The notes: generated by a model not told the origin, from the letters alone. Positions 37,150 to 47,432 are shown, counted from the stretch's first letter. The stretch is DNA of 64,000 nt from Cognaticolwellia aestuarii (GCF_002000025.1 NZ_MUZV01000005.1:300610-364609), one strand, 5' to 3'. Numbers and translations: made by a program.

Positions 37150-37467
37150 AGTTATAAGTTTAAAGCTATCAGCTGTCAGTAAAACAAGTACCACACTCAT
37201 GATTAGGTGTTTGGCTTTTCTGAAAGCTTAAAACTGATAGCTTACAGCTGAGTTCTTAGCTTTAAGTTTAAAGCTATCAGCTGTCAGTAAAACAAGTACC
37301 ACACTCATGATTAGGTGTTTGGCTTTTCTGAAAGCTTACAGCTGAGTTATTAGCTTTAAGTTTAAAGCTGTCAGTTAAAACAAGTAAAACCAGACACCAT
37401 GCTCATGGTTAGGTGTTTGATTTTTCTGAAAGCTCAAAACTGAAGCTTAAAGCTAAGTTCTTAGCTA
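37150..37467 (-). repeat. Repeat locus D: three tandem nested palindromes between galU and pgi
   Basis: Two nearly identical copies carry the core ACCACACTCATGATTAGGTG (near 37190 and 37300). A third variant, ACCATGCTCATGGTTAGGTG (near 37398), can form a perfect ACCATG-CT-CATGGT hairpin or an alternative CACC...GGTG pairing. Arms are AGCTGTCAGTAAAACAAG and TTTTCTGAAAGCT. The last bases contain the galU stop codon. Confidence 0.88.
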
Positions 37468-38363
37468 TTCATCAACTCTTTTAGATAACTGCTAAATTCT
37501 TCCGCCATTTCAGGGTGACGTAAGCCATATTCAACGTTAGCTTTCATATAGCCTAGTTTTGAGCCACAATCGTGTGATTTACCTGTCATGTGGAATGCTT
37601 CAACGGTTTCTTTTTCCATTAACATCGCAATAGCATCGGTTAATTGAATTTCATCGCCAGCACCAGGAGGAGTCAATTTTAGCAAGTCCCAGATTTTTTC
37701 AGACAACACATAACGGCCAACAACCGCTAAATTAGAAGGCGCTTCATCAACCGGAGGTTTTTCAACAATAGCTGTCATGGTTTTTGACTCACCAGGCGCT
37801 AAGTCAACACCGCCACAATCAACAACGCCATAGCTGCTCACTTGTTCCATAGGCACAGGCTCAACCATAATCTGACTGTAGCCACCTACCTCATTATAAC
37901 GACTTAACATAGCCGCTAAATTTTCGGTTTTTAAGTTAGCTGTTGCATCATCCAAAATAACATCAGGTAACACCACAACAAAAGGCTCATTACCAATGAT
38001 AGGGCGCGCTTTTAATACCGCATGGCCTAAACCTTTAGCTTCACCTTGACGAACATGCAAAATGGTCACTTCTTTAGGGCAAATTGCTTGAATTTCGTCA
38101 AGCAACTGGCGTTTTACACGTTTTTCTAAAGTTGTTTCAAGCTCAAACGATTTATCAAAGTGGTTTTCGATAGCGTTTTTCGAAGAGTGTGTCACTAAAA
38201 CAATTTCTGTAATACCCGCCGATATGCACTCATTAACAATATACTGGATTAAAGGTTTATCAACAATCGGAAGCATTTCCTTTGGAATAGCTTTAGTCGC
38301 TGGCAACATCCGTGTACCTAAACCAGCTACTGGTATTACAGCTTTATTGATTTTATTTGGCAT
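37461..38363 (-). CDS. galU: UTP-glucose-1-phosphate uridylyltransferase
   Basis: A 300-residue nucleotidyltransferase making UDP-glucose. The N-terminal signature is [20 protein letters not shown] at residues 13-32. [20 protein letters not shown] near 190 and [16 protein letters not shown] near 257 match GalU. UDP-glucose feeds galE and surface-sugar synthesis. The protein ends ...MNS and its TAA lies in the AGCTAAGAACT word of repeat locus D. It follows rmlB by 89 bases on the same strand. No anomalies in the catalytic regions. Confidence 0.95.
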   Translation of the reverse strand: MPNKINKAVIPVAGLGTRMLPATKAIPKEMLPIVDKPLIQYIVNECISAGITEIVLVTHSSKNAIENHFDKSFELETTLEKRVKRQLLDEIQAICPKEVTILHVRQGEAKGLGHAVLKARPIIGNEPFVVVLPDVILDDATANLKTENLAAMLSRYNEVGGYSQIMVEPVPMEQVSSYGVVDCGGVDLAPGESKTMTAIVEKPPVDEAPSNLAVVGRYVLSEKIWDLLKLTPPGAGDEIQLTDAIAMLMEKETVEAFHMTGKSHDCGSKLGYMKANVEYGLRHPEMAEEFSSYLKELMNS

Positions 38364-38452
38364 TTTAATCCTTTTAAAAATATGTTTTAGTTAATTAAAT
38401 TTTATACCATAAAAAAAAACTAATTACTGTATTCAAATTACAGTTTTAAGAC

Positions 38453-39553
38453 TTATGAATATTGCTCAGCAATCCAGTTTTGATAAGAGCCATCCATAAC
38501 ACTTTGCCACCAAGCTTCATTATTTAAATACCAAGCCACCGTTTTAGCAATGCCACTATCAAATGATTCTTTCGGTTGATAGCCTAGCTCATTATTTGTT
38601 TTCGTCGCGTCAATAGCATAACGACGATCATGGCCCAATCTATCCTTAACATAAGTAATAAGTGACTCTGTATTTTTTGCCATCGCTGCCTTAGCCGCAG
38701 GAAAACGAGTCGCTAAGTCAGGTTTTTTAACGAACTCTTGCTCAACCAATTTTGAAATAGTGTTAACAATATCAATATTGGCCCATTCATTATCACCACC
38801 AATGTTATAGTTTTCGCCAATGCGGCCATTCTGTAACACTAAATCAATCCCATAAGCGTGATCTTCCACATATAACCAATCACGTATTTGCTGACCATCG
38901 CCATATATTGGCAAGGCTTTATCATGCAAAATGTTGGTAATAACTAAAGGGATCAATTTTTCTGGAAAATGGAAAGGACCATAGTTATTCGAGCAGTTAC
39001 TGGTAGTAACATTTAAGCCATAAGTATGGTGATAAGCCCGCACTAAATGATCACTGGCCGCTTTACTCGCCGAATAAGGAGAGTTAGGCGCATAGGCAGT
39101 ATCTTCAGTAAAAGCAGGATCAGTAGCTGATAACGTGCCGTATACTTCGTCTGTTGATACGTGATGAAAGCGATGTCCTTCAAGTACACTTTCACCATCC
39201 AACCATACTTTCTTAGCGGCTTTAAGTAAGCTGTAAGTGCCCATAATATTGGTTTCAATAAAGGCATCTGGGCCGGTAATTGAACGGTCTACATGAGACT
39301 CAGCTGCAAAATGCACTAACGTATCAATGCTATGTTCAAGCAATAGTGTTTCAATTAATGCTTGATCACAAATATTACCATGAACAAAGGTAAAGTTAGC
39401 TTGGTCTTTCACACAATCTAAGTTAGCGATGTTACCCGCATAAGTCAGTGCATCAAGCACTAACACTTGATCATTTGGGTATTTAGTCATCCAATAATGT
39501 ACAAAGTTAGCGCCAATAAAGCCTGCACCACCTGTAACTAATAATTTTTTCAT
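38453..39553 (-). CDS. rmlB: dTDP-glucose 4,6-dehydratase
   Basis: A 366-residue SDR enzyme. The NAD site GGAGFIGANF is at residues 8-17. STDEVYG near 142 gives the dehydratase-specific Asp-Glu pair, and YSASK (in SPYSASKAASDH) near 166 is the catalytic YxxxK. It makes dTDP-4-keto-6-deoxyglucose, the second step to dTDP-L-rhamnose. It is the last of rmlA-rmlC-rmlD-rmlB in transcription order, 29 bases after rmlD. Full length, intact. Confidence 0.96.
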   Translation of the reverse strand: MKKLLVTGGAGFIGANFVHYWMTKYPNDQVLVLDALTYAGNIANLDCVKDQANFTFVHGNICDQALIETLLLEHSIDTLVHFAAESHVDRSITGPDAFIETNIMGTYSLLKAAKKVWLDGESVLEGHRFHHVSTDEVYGTLSATDPAFTEDTAYAPNSPYSASKAASDHLVRAYHHTYGLNVTTSNCSNNYGPFHFPEKLIPLVITNILHDKALPIYGDGQQIRDWLYVEDHAYGIDLVLQNGRIGENYNIGGDNEWANIDIVNTISKLVEQEFVKKPDLATRFPAAKAAMAKNTESLITYVKDRLGHDRRYAIDATKTNNELGYQPKESFDSGIAKTVAWYLNNEAWWQSVMDGSYQNWIAEQYS

Positions 39554-39582
39554 AAGAATCTCGAATTAATAATATAATTTCA

Positions 39583-40461
39583 CTATGCTTCGCGTTCATT
39601 TTTTAACGCTGTCATCATATGCGTTAACTGTTCTTGCCAGTGCATTAACGAAAGTTCAGGCAAAGCGTTAATAAAACTCGCTTTATCTAACACACTATAA
39701 TGAGGGCGTTTAGCGGGTGTTGGATACTGCGCAGTAGTTATCGGCTTAATAGCTATTTTTTTATCCAATAAGCCAAGCTCTAAAGCTATATTTTGAATAG
39801 CCACAGCAAAATCAAACCAACTAGCAACACCCGTATCCGTATAATGATGAACGCCAATAACCTGCTGAGTTATGCTAGCAATACAAGCTTTTGCTAAGCC
39901 TTTCGCGTAGGTAGGTGTGCCAATTTGGTCACTAATAACCCCTAATTCAGGTTTAGTAGCCATTAAATTCAACATCGTTTTTACAAAATTATTGCCATGC
40001 GTTGAATACACCCAAGAGGTGCGAATAATAGCACTACGCTGTGGATAAATATCAGCAATCAGCTGTTCACCTTGTGCTTTACTCATACCATAAACCCCTA
40101 AAGGATTTATCGCATCACCCGGTGAATAGGGCAACCCCTTATCGCCATGAAAAACAAAGTCTGTTGAAATATGTACAAAGGGTACATCTAAGTGCTTGCA
40201 TGCTTGTGCTATATGTCCCACCGCTTTCGTATTTAGTAAGTAGGCGTTTTCGATATCACTTTCAGCTTTATCTACCGCGGTATAAGCCGAGGCGTTAATA
40301 ACTCCCTCAGCATCGTACTGCTTTAGTATATTCACTAATGCAGAGACATTTTGTAAGTCAACATCATCGCGCCCTAGGCAAACGATAGCTTGTGAAGGTG
40401 TTGAAAGCTGGGCTAATTCCCAAGCAAGTTGACCCGATTTACCAATAACGATTATTGTCAT
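39583..40461 (-). CDS. rmlD: dTDP-4-dehydrorhamnose reductase
   Basis: A 292-residue SDR enzyme, last step to dTDP-L-rhamnose. The nucleotide site is GKSGQLAWELA at residues 7-17. STDFVFHG near 105 and YGMSK near 128 (YxxxK) are present, as is SWVYSTHGNNFVKTML. The third family glycine position reads Ala (GQLAWEL rather than GQLGxEL), a mild substitution seen in other RmlD sequences. Gaps to rmlC (46 bases) and rmlB (29 bases) suggest one operon. Confidence 0.95.
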   Translation of the reverse strand: MTIIVIGKSGQLAWELAQLSTPSQAIVCLGRDDVDLQNVSALVNILKQYDAEGVINASAYTAVDKAESDIENAYLLNTKAVGHIAQACKHLDVPFVHISTDFVFHGDKGLPYSPGDAINPLGVYGMSKAQGEQLIADIYPQRSAIIRTSWVYSTHGNNFVKTMLNLMATKPELGVISDQIGTPTYAKGLAKACIASITQQVIGVHHYTDTGVASWFDFAVAIQNIALELGLLDKKIAIKPITTAQYPTPAKRPHYSVLDKASFINALPELSLMHWQEQLTHMMTALKNEREA

Positions 40462-40507
40462 TTTTTATTATCTATCATTATTTTTAAAAATATTAGAAAA
40501 CAGCTTA

Positions 40508-41053
40508 TTAGAGCGTAGGCGCGTCTTTAAATAACAGTCCCACTTCATCTTTTGCTGACAGTGAAGGCATTTTTCCACTCACTAAAGGCCACTGAATATT
40601 TAACGCAGGATCATTCCATAACAATGACACTTCATGCTCAGGCGCATAATAATCAGTACATTTATATACAAACTCTGCCGAATCACTCATGACATAAAAG
40701 CCATGTGCAAAACCTTCTGGTACCCACAACTGACGTTTATTTTCACCAGAAAGTATCACGCCAACATGCTGGCCATAAGTTGGCGATGACTCACGCATAT
40801 CAACGGCTACATCATAAACCTCGCCGGAAGTTACACGCACCAATTTGCCTTGAGTATTTTTCAGCTGATAATGCAAGCCACGTAAAATGCCATGACTTGA
40901 TTTACTGTGGTTATCTTGCACAAAACTGAGCTCTGCACAGTGTTTTGTGAATTCATCAACGCGAAAAGTTTCCATAAAAAAACCACGTTCATCGCCAAAA
41001 ACCTGTGGTTCAATTATCTTAACATCCGCAATAGCTGTATCTATATAGTGCAT
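40508..41053 (-). CDS. rmlC: dTDP-4-dehydrorhamnose 3,5-epimerase
   Basis: A 181-residue cupin epimerase, third step of dTDP-L-rhamnose synthesis. The active-site segment FVQDNHSKSSHGILRGLHYQ lies near residues 43-62, with the catalytic His-Asp pair expected in RGLHYQ and VAVDMRESSPTYG. WVPEGFAHGFYVMSD near 114 is also conserved. Its ATG at 41053 overlaps the rmlA stop by one base (TAATG), so the two are translationally coupled. Length is standard. Confidence 0.96.
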   Translation of the reverse strand: MHYIDTAIADVKIIEPQVFGDERGFFMETFRVDEFTKHCAELSFVQDNHSKSSHGILRGLHYQLKNTQGKLVRVTSGEVYDVAVDMRESSPTYGQHVGVILSGENKRQLWVPEGFAHGFYVMSDSAEFVYKCTDYYAPEHEVSLLWNDPALNIQWPLVSGKMPSLSAKDEVGLLFKDAPTL

Positions 41054-41931
41054 TAAAACACCCGCTCTTCAATCAGCTTTATCAAATATTCACCATAACC
41101 ACTTTTTCGTAGTGGTTGCGCTATTTCACGCAGCTTTTCTTCACTTAACCAACCGTTACGATAAGCCACTTCTTCAGGGCAATTCACTTTTAGCCCCTGA
41201 CGCTTCTCAATGGTTGAAATGAAATTAGCTGCAGCCAATAAGTCATCATGAGTACCGGTATCAAGCCAAGCAGTACCTCGGCCCATAATTTCAACTTTTA
41301 ACTCGCCGGCTTTTAAGTACTGATCAATCACGTCGGTTATTTCCAACTCACCACGAGCTGAGGGCTGCACATTTTTAGCAAACTCAACGACACGAGCGTC
41401 GAAAAAGTATAAGCCAGGCACCGCGTAGTTAGACTTGGGCTCAGCAGGCTTTTCTTCGATAGAAATAGCCGTACCGTTGGCATCAAACTCTACAACACCA
41501 TAAGATCTCGGATTTGACACATGATAGCCAAAAACCGTACCACCAGTTTTTTGGGCATTGGCACTTTGCAGTGACTTAGTTAAATCATGGCCATAAAACA
41601 TATTATCGCCGAGCACCAATGCTGCAGGCGCACCACCAAGAAACTCTTCAGCTACAATAAAAGCTTGGGCTAAACCATCTGGGCTTGGCTGCTCTTTATA
41701 AGAGATTGAAACACCAAAATTATCACCATTACCAAGTAAGTTTTCAAAACGATGAATTTCTTCAGGGGTAGATATAACTAATATTTCTTTAATCCCTGCT
41801 TGCATTAATGTTGCAAGCGGGTAATAAACCATAGGTTTATCATAAACGGGCATGAGCTGCTTACTAACCACTTTGGTTAATGGGTAAAGGCGGGTTCCGC
41901 TTCCACCGGCTAAAATAATTCCTTTTCTCAT
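41053..41931 (-). CDS. rmlA: Glucose-1-phosphate thymidylyltransferase
   Basis: A 292-residue nucleotidyltransferase, first step of dTDP-L-rhamnose synthesis. [20 protein letters not shown] at residues 7-26 is the nucleotide-binding signature, [12 protein letters not shown] near 105 carries the metal-binding Asp, and [19 protein letters not shown] near 160 binds sugar. It follows the double glycosyltransferase by 10 bases. The four rml genes sit between the repeat-unit assembly genes and galU. Confidence 0.96.
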   Translation of the reverse strand: MRKGIILAGGSGTRLYPLTKVVSKQLMPVYDKPMVYYPLATLMQAGIKEILVISTPEEIHRFENLLGNGDNFGVSISYKEQPSPDGLAQAFIVAEEFLGGAPAALVLGDNMFYGHDLTKSLQSANAQKTGGTVFGYHVSNPRSYGVVEFDANGTAISIEEKPAEPKSNYAVPGLYFFDARVVEFAKNVQPSARGELEITDVIDQYLKAGELKVEIMGRGTAWLDTGTHDDLLAAANFISTIEKRQGLKVNCPEEVAYRNGWLSEEKLREIAQPLRKSGYGEYLIKLIEERVF

Positions 41932-41941
41932 AATATTCTCT

Positions 41942-44128
41942 TTATTTAAACAAACTGAAGTACTGATCTTTAACTATTTTCCAAGTATATCGACGTTCTG
42001 CAACGTCTTGCATATGACTACCATTACTTATATCTACCGATTTATTTATTAATTGAGTTAGCTCTTCATCATCACTAAAAAACTCTGCTTTATCTTCAGT
42101 TGATGCGCGATTGTAGTTGCAATCAAATGCAAAAATACTCTTATTAAAGTGCATCATTTCAACTAAAGAGGGATTAGTTCCACCCGCTGAATGACCATGT
42201 ACATAAAAACTGCATTTTTGCCTCATATCAAAAAGTACTTTAATATCGTAAATAGGGTCTATTATATCAATGTTATCAAATTGTTGGTATTGGCTTTTCA
42301 TTGCAAGGCCAAAGTCACTATTATCCCAATTACCTATAAATTTTAATTTTTTACTTGTTTGGCTGAAGCTTTTGAGTATAAGTTCAACATTATTTTCGGG
42401 TTCTATTCTGCATAATGCAAGAGCATAATTTTCATCAGATAGGTTTAGATCACTTATAACTGCATGGTCACCACCATAAGCAATAACTTCTGCTCTAACC
42501 TGATACTCGTTTCTAACGTAATCAGCAATAGCGGCATTATCTGCAACTATAACATCAGAGTATTTCACTGCTAACTTTTCGGAGTACTTCAGAAATTTTT
42601 TGACTAGACCACTCCACTTTGCCCTTTTCCACTCTAAACCGTCAATATTAGTAATAATACGAACTTTAGAGAAAAGTCGAATAACGGGTAAGCAAATTGC
42701 ACCTGAAACCCCCAATAGCAAAATATTATCAGAACCTTTCCATACAGAATGGCAAAGTGACCAAATATCATAAGGAATACTTTGTGCACCATTCGCATTT
42801 AATGGAATATAGTGTAGCTTGGCATTTCTATACTTTGAAGGCCTTTCCAAATAACTTTTTGAAGAGCAGTAAACCGTTATATTTCTATCCTGCTCATCAT
42901 CCGACAACAAATTTTCGACAAGTGTTTCAAAACCACCATAACAAGCAGGCACGCCAACGGTACCAATAATAGATATCTTATTATCCTTATAATATTCTAG
43001 ATCTTTCTTAATCGACATACTGTTCAAAATACATTCAAAATCCATTCTTTTTTTTGTATAATAATCAGCATAATTTTCTTTCCAATATTGATTACAAGCT
43101 GTATTTTTTGTATTAAAACTAGCCTCTAAACATTTTAATATACGATATTTAGCATCATCTTGCGATTCTAGGTCTATATCAATAGCTATACCTGAGTTTA
43201 ATTGATCTATAACTTCAAACTGAGGAATAACCTTAGAAGTAATGATTAGAGTATTAAAGTATAAGTGTTCATAATATTTATTCGGCGCAGCATACTTATG
43301 CAGTGGTATAGATGGACAATAGTATGCCCAAGTAAAGTCCACTTCATTGTATAGCTCTGGTAATGTTTCAGCATTAAAGCTACCAAAAAAATCTATGTTA
43401 GTGTGTTTCAAGGAGGTCTCAACAAGCTCAGCTTCCATCCCTCCTTGCCCAGCAAAGATAACAGAAATAGAGTTAGGATTTTCCTTAGCTAAGGATATAA
43501 GAAATTCTAACCCCCTTGAGCCATAATCAAGAGTACCAAAGTAACCTACTCGGCAACCTTTTTTCTGTTTATATTTTAAATTATTTATTGGAGATAAAGA
43601 ATAGTCAGGTACATTTTCTACGACAAACAGTTTTTTAGGTTTGAGTACTTTTCCTATGGTATCTTTATAGTACTTTAATCTACTTAAGTGTGGCACTATT
43701 ACAACATCCGCACAAAGGGCAACCCTATATTCTAAATAATCAATGATCTTCGAAAAAAAACGTAACCCACGTTTTGTTTGGGCAAATGGGTCAACAATAT
43801 CGAAGATGCTTTTGATTCCTTTCAGTTTAGCAGCCCACAAGCCTAATAAAGCTGTTTCAAAGTCCATAAAAATAATAACATCATCTTTTTTAATTTTTGT
43901 TATAACTATGTAAGGGACCCAAAAAATAAACAATATGTACTTTACTCCCCGTAGGAATGGATTACCAGATTTGTAAAATGGAAAACTAAAAGAGTTTTTA
44001 TTACTACTAATAGAAGCATCTTTCTCCCAAGTACAACTATAAGATAAATTGTTATCCACTAACCCCATATTTCTCTGTGTTCTGGAGTCTGCATGTAAAG
44101 GTAAACTTCTAAATACAAATAATTTCAC
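41942..44128 (-). CDS. Fused double glycosyltransferase (GT4-like plus DUF1972-type)
   Basis: A 728-residue protein with two glycosyltransferase modules. Residues 1 to about 375 are a GT-B fold ([39 protein letters not shown], then a C-terminal [10 protein letters not shown] segment typical of GT4 acceptor/donor regions). From about 383 a second enzyme begins with [22 protein letters not shown], the DUF1972/rhamnosyltransferase-type N-terminus, and runs to the end with [14 protein letters not shown] near 668. Both would act on the lipid-linked repeat unit at the cytoplasmic face. No stop or frame change separates them. GTG start overlaps the wzy stop (TAGTG). Nearby rml genes make L-rhamnose transfer likely for one half; donors are inferred. 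Confidence 0.85.
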   Translation of the reverse strand: MKLFVFRSLPLHADSRTQRNMGLVDNNLSYSCTWEKDASISSNKNSFSFPFYKSGNPFLRGVKYILFIFWVPYIVITKIKKDDVIIFMDFETALLGLWAAKLKGIKSIFDIVDPFAQTKRGLRFFSKIIDYLEYRVALCADVVIVPHLSRLKYYKDTIGKVLKPKKLFVVENVPDYSLSPINNLKYKQKKGCRVGYFGTLDYGSRGLEFLISLAKENPNSISVIFAGQGGMEAELVETSLKHTNIDFFGSFNAETLPELYNEVDFTWAYYCPSIPLHKYAAPNKYYEHLYFNTLIITSKVIPQFEVIDQLNSGIAIDIDLESQDDAKYRILKCLEASFNTKNTACNQYWKENYADYYTKKRMDFECILNSMSIKKDLEYYKDNKISIIGTVGVPACYGGFETLVENLLSDDEQDRNITVYCSSKSYLERPSKYRNAKLHYIPLNANGAQSIPYDIWSLCHSVWKGSDNILLLGVSGAICLPVIRLFSKVRIITNIDGLEWKRAKWSGLVKKFLKYSEKLAVKYSDVIVADNAAIADYVRNEYQVRAEVIAYGGDHAVISDLNLSDENYALALCRIEPENNVELILKSFSQTSKKLKFIGNWDNSDFGLAMKSQYQQFDNIDIIDPIYDIKVLFDMRQKCSFYVHGHSAGGTNPSLVEMMHFNKSIFAFDCNYNRASTEDKAEFFSDDEELTQLINKSVDISNGSHMQDVAERRYTWKIVKDQYFSLFK

Positions 44129-45264
44129 TATTTTCTTGCCTTTAATAAATATAAAGCGGGGATAAATGCAACAGGCTGGTTACTAGTTGCAGTGAGTAAA
44201 GATAGGACAATAAAGAAGGTGATAAACTTCTCTTCTTTATTATTTTCTAATTTATAAAGGGAATAAAGCATGTATGTAATTACAAATAAATAATAAATCT
44301 TGAGCTCACTGAGTCTAGCCAAAATTACTGACTCAATACCAGCTCCAGCATCAGTGCCTTCATTAATAACCTGCATTGCAATACTATGACTTCCTATGGG
44401 CTCTGGTATAAATGATAGAAGATCATTTTTTATAGCGATCGCAAAAGCATGGAAATGACCTAGAGTGCTGGCCACATGATACCTTAAAACACCTGAGTTT
44501 AATGTAAGATAATACGAATCAAGAATAAGATAAAAGGGAAATAAACTAAGTAACCCCAATATTACCGGTATTTTCCATTTACTCCTAATAATGTAAAAAG
44601 CTAATGAAAAAACAATAACTTTTGACATTGTAAACACAACTACAATAAACGATAATATTTTAACGATAAATTTTGAAGAAACAATCCTATGATCAAGAAA
44701 AAAGCAACAAGCTAACATTGTACATAATAAATTGGGTGAATATAGAGGTGCTCCAAGCCTATCACCAAGCAAACCATTAGATAGGTTAATATCAACACCT
44801 TTGTTAGAGTAGTACTCATGAGTCCTGAATACTTGTTGTGTAAAATTCATACCTAAGATATTGGTAGTTAAAGCATCAAATATAGCGATAAAAACTATGA
44901 AGTAAATAAAACAAAAAACTTCTCGGTTTGTTACATCTAAACTCCCCTTGTATCTGCATAATTCTATCAACATTACTAATAAAAATATATCTCGCATCCC
45001 ATAGACAAAGCCTAAAATTTCTACAGATTGAAAACCTTCAGTAAAAGGAGCCGCACCGTAAAAAGCTATAATAGCTAGGAAAGTTATTGCTATGTATGAC
45101 TTTATCATAAACAATAATATCAGTAGCAAGATCATCCAAGACTCTCTTACAGCCATAAGTGGCAAACTTAGAGTTGAAAACCATGCTACAGATACATTTG
45201 TAACTACATAGCCCCATGTAGTTACAAAAAAAATTAACCTTCTTAAAGTGAGCTTATAAGTCAT
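44128..45264 (-). CDS. Wzy-like O-antigen/polysaccharide polymerase
   Basis: A 378-residue, highly hydrophobic protein with about ten membrane helices and one larger hydrophilic loop around residues 250-315 (SYYLTLNSGVLRYHVASTLGHFHAFAIAIKND...GSHSIAMQVINEGTDAGAGIESVI). This is the Wzy/WaaL-like topology. Wzy sequences are too diverged for a firm match; the call rests on topology and position between Wzx, transferases and Wzz in one locus. It starts 11 bases inside the preceding pyruvyltransferase-like gene. Visibly AT-rich compared with the rml genes, as is usual for repeat-unit-specific genes. Confidence 0.8.
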   Translation of the reverse strand: MTYKLTLRRLIFFVTTWGYVVTNVSVAWFSTLSLPLMAVRESWMILLLILLFMIKSYIAITFLAIIAFYGAAPFTEGFQSVEILGFVYGMRDIFLLVMLIELCRYKGSLDVTNREVFCFIYFIVFIAIFDALTTNILGMNFTQQVFRTHEYYSNKGVDINLSNGLLGDRLGAPLYSPNLLCTMLACCFFLDHRIVSSKFIVKILSFIVVVFTMSKVIVFSLAFYIIRSKWKIPVILGLLSLFPFYLILDSYYLTLNSGVLRYHVASTLGHFHAFAIAIKNDLLSFIPEPIGSHSIAMQVINEGTDAGAGIESVILARLSELKIYYLFVITYMLYSLYKLENNKEEKFITFFIVLSLLTATSNQPVAFIPALYLLKARK

Positions 45265-46498
45265 ATATCGAATATTTAAGATTAGTTACAAGCTGCTCTG
45301 CAAATAATGCGCTCTTATCCAAGCTTGCGTGTACACTTTTTTGGTAATCAGCTGTTTCAGCTGAAATTTTCTCAACAATATACGTCTCATTAGATATTAC
45401 ATCTTGATAAACAAAATCTTCAAGTCCGAACAACCCCATGAAGTAGCGAGTTTTCTCATGATAGGCTATTGCAATAGTTGGGATCTCTAGAGCTAAACCA
45501 TAAATAACAGAATGAGTCTTATGCCCTATAATGAATGATGCACCTTTGAATAGTTCGAGTGTATCTTTCGGGCTTTTGTCTTCGTCAATAAAACTAACAC
45601 AGTCACCTGCTAATTCACTTATCACTTCATTTAAAAACCCCCTCTCATCACCTCCAAACCCTTTGTATTGCATTGGGATAAAAATGACATCAAACCCCTT
45701 CGCGATTAGACCTTCAGCTATACTGATCCAAGATTTTTTATAGCTTCCTAAATATGCCTCATCCGCAATGCCAGCCGTATAGACTGCGCAACATACATAA
45801 GGCTTATTAATATTTTTGACAAAATCAGAAACTAATTTATTGGAAAGGAATACGCTGTCTGGAGCTTTTATAGTTTTAGCCCCCGATGTATTTTTTACAC
45901 ACTTCTCACTCAAATCATCACGTACGAAAATTTGACTACATGAATCGAAGACACGCCCCATGGCTATTTTAGAGTAATTAGTTGCAGTGTCTATTGGACC
46001 TATAGACTGAGACCACATCACTGTTTGATGTCCATATAAATCAGCAAGAGCCAAAGAAACTAATTGCGGGTTTATGCAATCTTTTTCTAAGACATTTGAA
46101 ATATGATGGCCGCCTGTGCAAATGACTTTATCCACATTCTTAAAGGCAGATATAAGCTGTGAATTAAAAAAAAGAGAAGCTAAAATTTTAGCAAATTTAT
46201 CATATTTATTTGCATAACAATATAAGAACAACTTGTAAAATATTTTACGCATCATCATAAATTTTATACGTCTAATTGCATTTTTAATAAAACCAACTTC
46301 AGGTGTTTTAAAAATTTTACCACCTGGCCAGTAAACTGATTTTACACTTTCATTTGCCCAAAAAGGCGATTTACCATCACTACAAGAAACAGTAATTTCA
46401 TTATTTGTGGATACCATGTCTAAGCATTTAGTTAAATAATAAAGTACGCTATTATCGCCTTTATTATGTGAACAATGATTTAATATAAAAATTTTCAT
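45254..46498 (-). CDS. Polysaccharide pyruvyltransferase-family protein
   Basis: A 414-residue cytoplasmic protein of the CsaB/WcaK/AmsJ family. The start MKIFILNHCSHNKGDNSVLYYL is the typical N-terminus. VICTGGHHIS near 130 and SFIIGHKTHSVIYGLALEIPTIAIAYHEKTRYFMGLFG near 330 match the C-terminal signature (H-K-x-H...A). Members add a pyruvate ketal from PEP to a sugar of the repeat unit. Some relatives are annotated only as polysaccharide-export or methyltransferase-like, so the pyruvyl role is inferred from family. One base separates it from the nitroreductase-like gene. Confidence 0.82.
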   Translation of the reverse strand: MKIFILNHCSHNKGDNSVLYYLTKCLDMVSTNNEITVSCSDGKSPFWANESVKSVYWPGGKIFKTPEVGFIKNAIRRIKFMMMRKIFYKLFLYCYANKYDKFAKILASLFFNSQLISAFKNVDKVICTGGHHISNVLEKDCINPQLVSLALADLYGHQTVMWSQSIGPIDTATNYSKIAMGRVFDSCSQIFVRDDLSEKCVKNTSGAKTIKAPDSVFLSNKLVSDFVKNINKPYVCCAVYTAGIADEAYLGSYKKSWISIAEGLIAKGFDVIFIPMQYKGFGGDERGFLNEVISELAGDCVSFIDEDKSPKDTLELFKGASFIIGHKTHSVIYGLALEIPTIAIAYHEKTRYFMGLFGLEDFVYQDVISNETYIVEKISAETADYQKSVHASLDKSALFAEQLVTNLKYSIYDL

Positions 46499-46499
46499 C

Positions 46500-47432
46500 C
46501 TATCTCTCTATTATATATTCAACTTTATTTTTCTTACCTGGAGTCGGTGCTCCACCGTTTGGTATACCAACAATAACATTAAAGGCAATTTCACAATATT
46601 CAGGAATATCCAATAGGCTCCTCAACCGAAGGTTTTCCTGAACATCTGAGTGAGACCAATTAAGAACGCAAGCGCCCAAGCCTAATGAATGAACCATTAA
46701 AAGTGCATTTTGAAAGCCTAGTGTTGCATCTATCATTCCGGTAAGTGACTCTTGTGGTAGATGATAAGAACGAGTATCGTAGCAAACAGAGATGAATGCA
46801 TGTTTACCAGATATTGCTGTAGCACCTTTATTTTGTTTAGTGCACTCAGCTACTAATGCATCATTCATAGTGAAAAAGTTGACAATAGTTTGCCGATTAC
46901 AACTCGATGGTGCCCAAACAGTCGTCTCAAGAATCTTATATATGTCTTCAATACTTGGGGCCATTGAATGATGAAAATGTCTAAGAGTCCTCCTTTCCTT
47001 TAAAAAGGTTAATAATTGTTCGCTCCCTATCGCTTTGCTATTTATCAAAGGGAACTCTGAATACGAATTACTATCTAAACTCCCCTCCTGCAAATCTCTA
47101 TGTAGACTTAGTATTTCTTTTGCCCAAGCTACTGATTCACAATTGTTTTTATTTAAATTAATAAGCTCATGTAAACGCAACGCTATAACTATGCTATGAC
47201 CTGGTTCTCTTTCAAAGGTCTGCAGACCTTTATCAACCATATGCCCATACTTCCTCAAAGCCCCAGAGTTGTCACCACGATAGTCAGGATCTTGTTGCCA
47301 TGCAGCCTTATTTATATAACTGATTTTTCTCTTAAGTGAAGCACTAACGATCATTAACCTAGGCTTCATTCTAATAAGATTGTACATAGATGCAGGTAAT
47401 ATTTTTTTTACAATATTTTTAAATATTTTCAT
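46500..47432 (-). CDS. Nitroreductase-family protein in the polysaccharide locus
   Basis: A 310-residue protein. Residues 1-145 form an N-terminal region of unknown fold (KYGHMVDKGLQTFEREPGHSIVIALRLHELI). The nitroreductase domain follows: LKERRTLRHFHHSMAPSIEDIYKILETTVWAPSSCNRQTIVNFF, with the FMN-phosphate contacts RRTLR and SSCNRQ, and a C-terminal GLGACVLNWSHSD...IVGIPNGGAP. Nitroreductase-like proteins recur in capsule and O-antigen clusters, where their substrate is unknown; they may reduce or modify a sugar or a quinone cofactor. It overlaps wzx by 14 bases, so it is part of the operon. The AT-rich composition matches its neighbours. Confidence 0.85.
   Translation of the reverse strand: MKIFKNIVKKILPASMYNLIRMKPRLMIVSASLKRKISYINKAAWQQDPDYRGDNSGALRKYGHMVDKGLQTFEREPGHSIVIALRLHELINLNKNNCESVAWAKEILSLHRDLQEGSLDSNSYSEFPLINSKAIGSEQLLTFLKERRTLRHFHHSMAPSIEDIYKILETTVWAPSSCNRQTIVNFFTMNDALVAECTKQNKGATAISGKHAFISVCYDTRSYHLPQESLTGMIDATLGFQNALLMVHSLGLGACVLNWSHSDVQENLRLRSLLDIPEYCEIAFNVIVGIPNGGAPTPGKKNKVEYIIER

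Noticed and set aside
41942..44128. Fused glycosyltransferase as two genes joined by a sequencing error
   Set aside because: The frame is continuous, the linker is short, and no ribosome site or start codon with spacing typical of this operon appears at the junction; I keep it as one gene.
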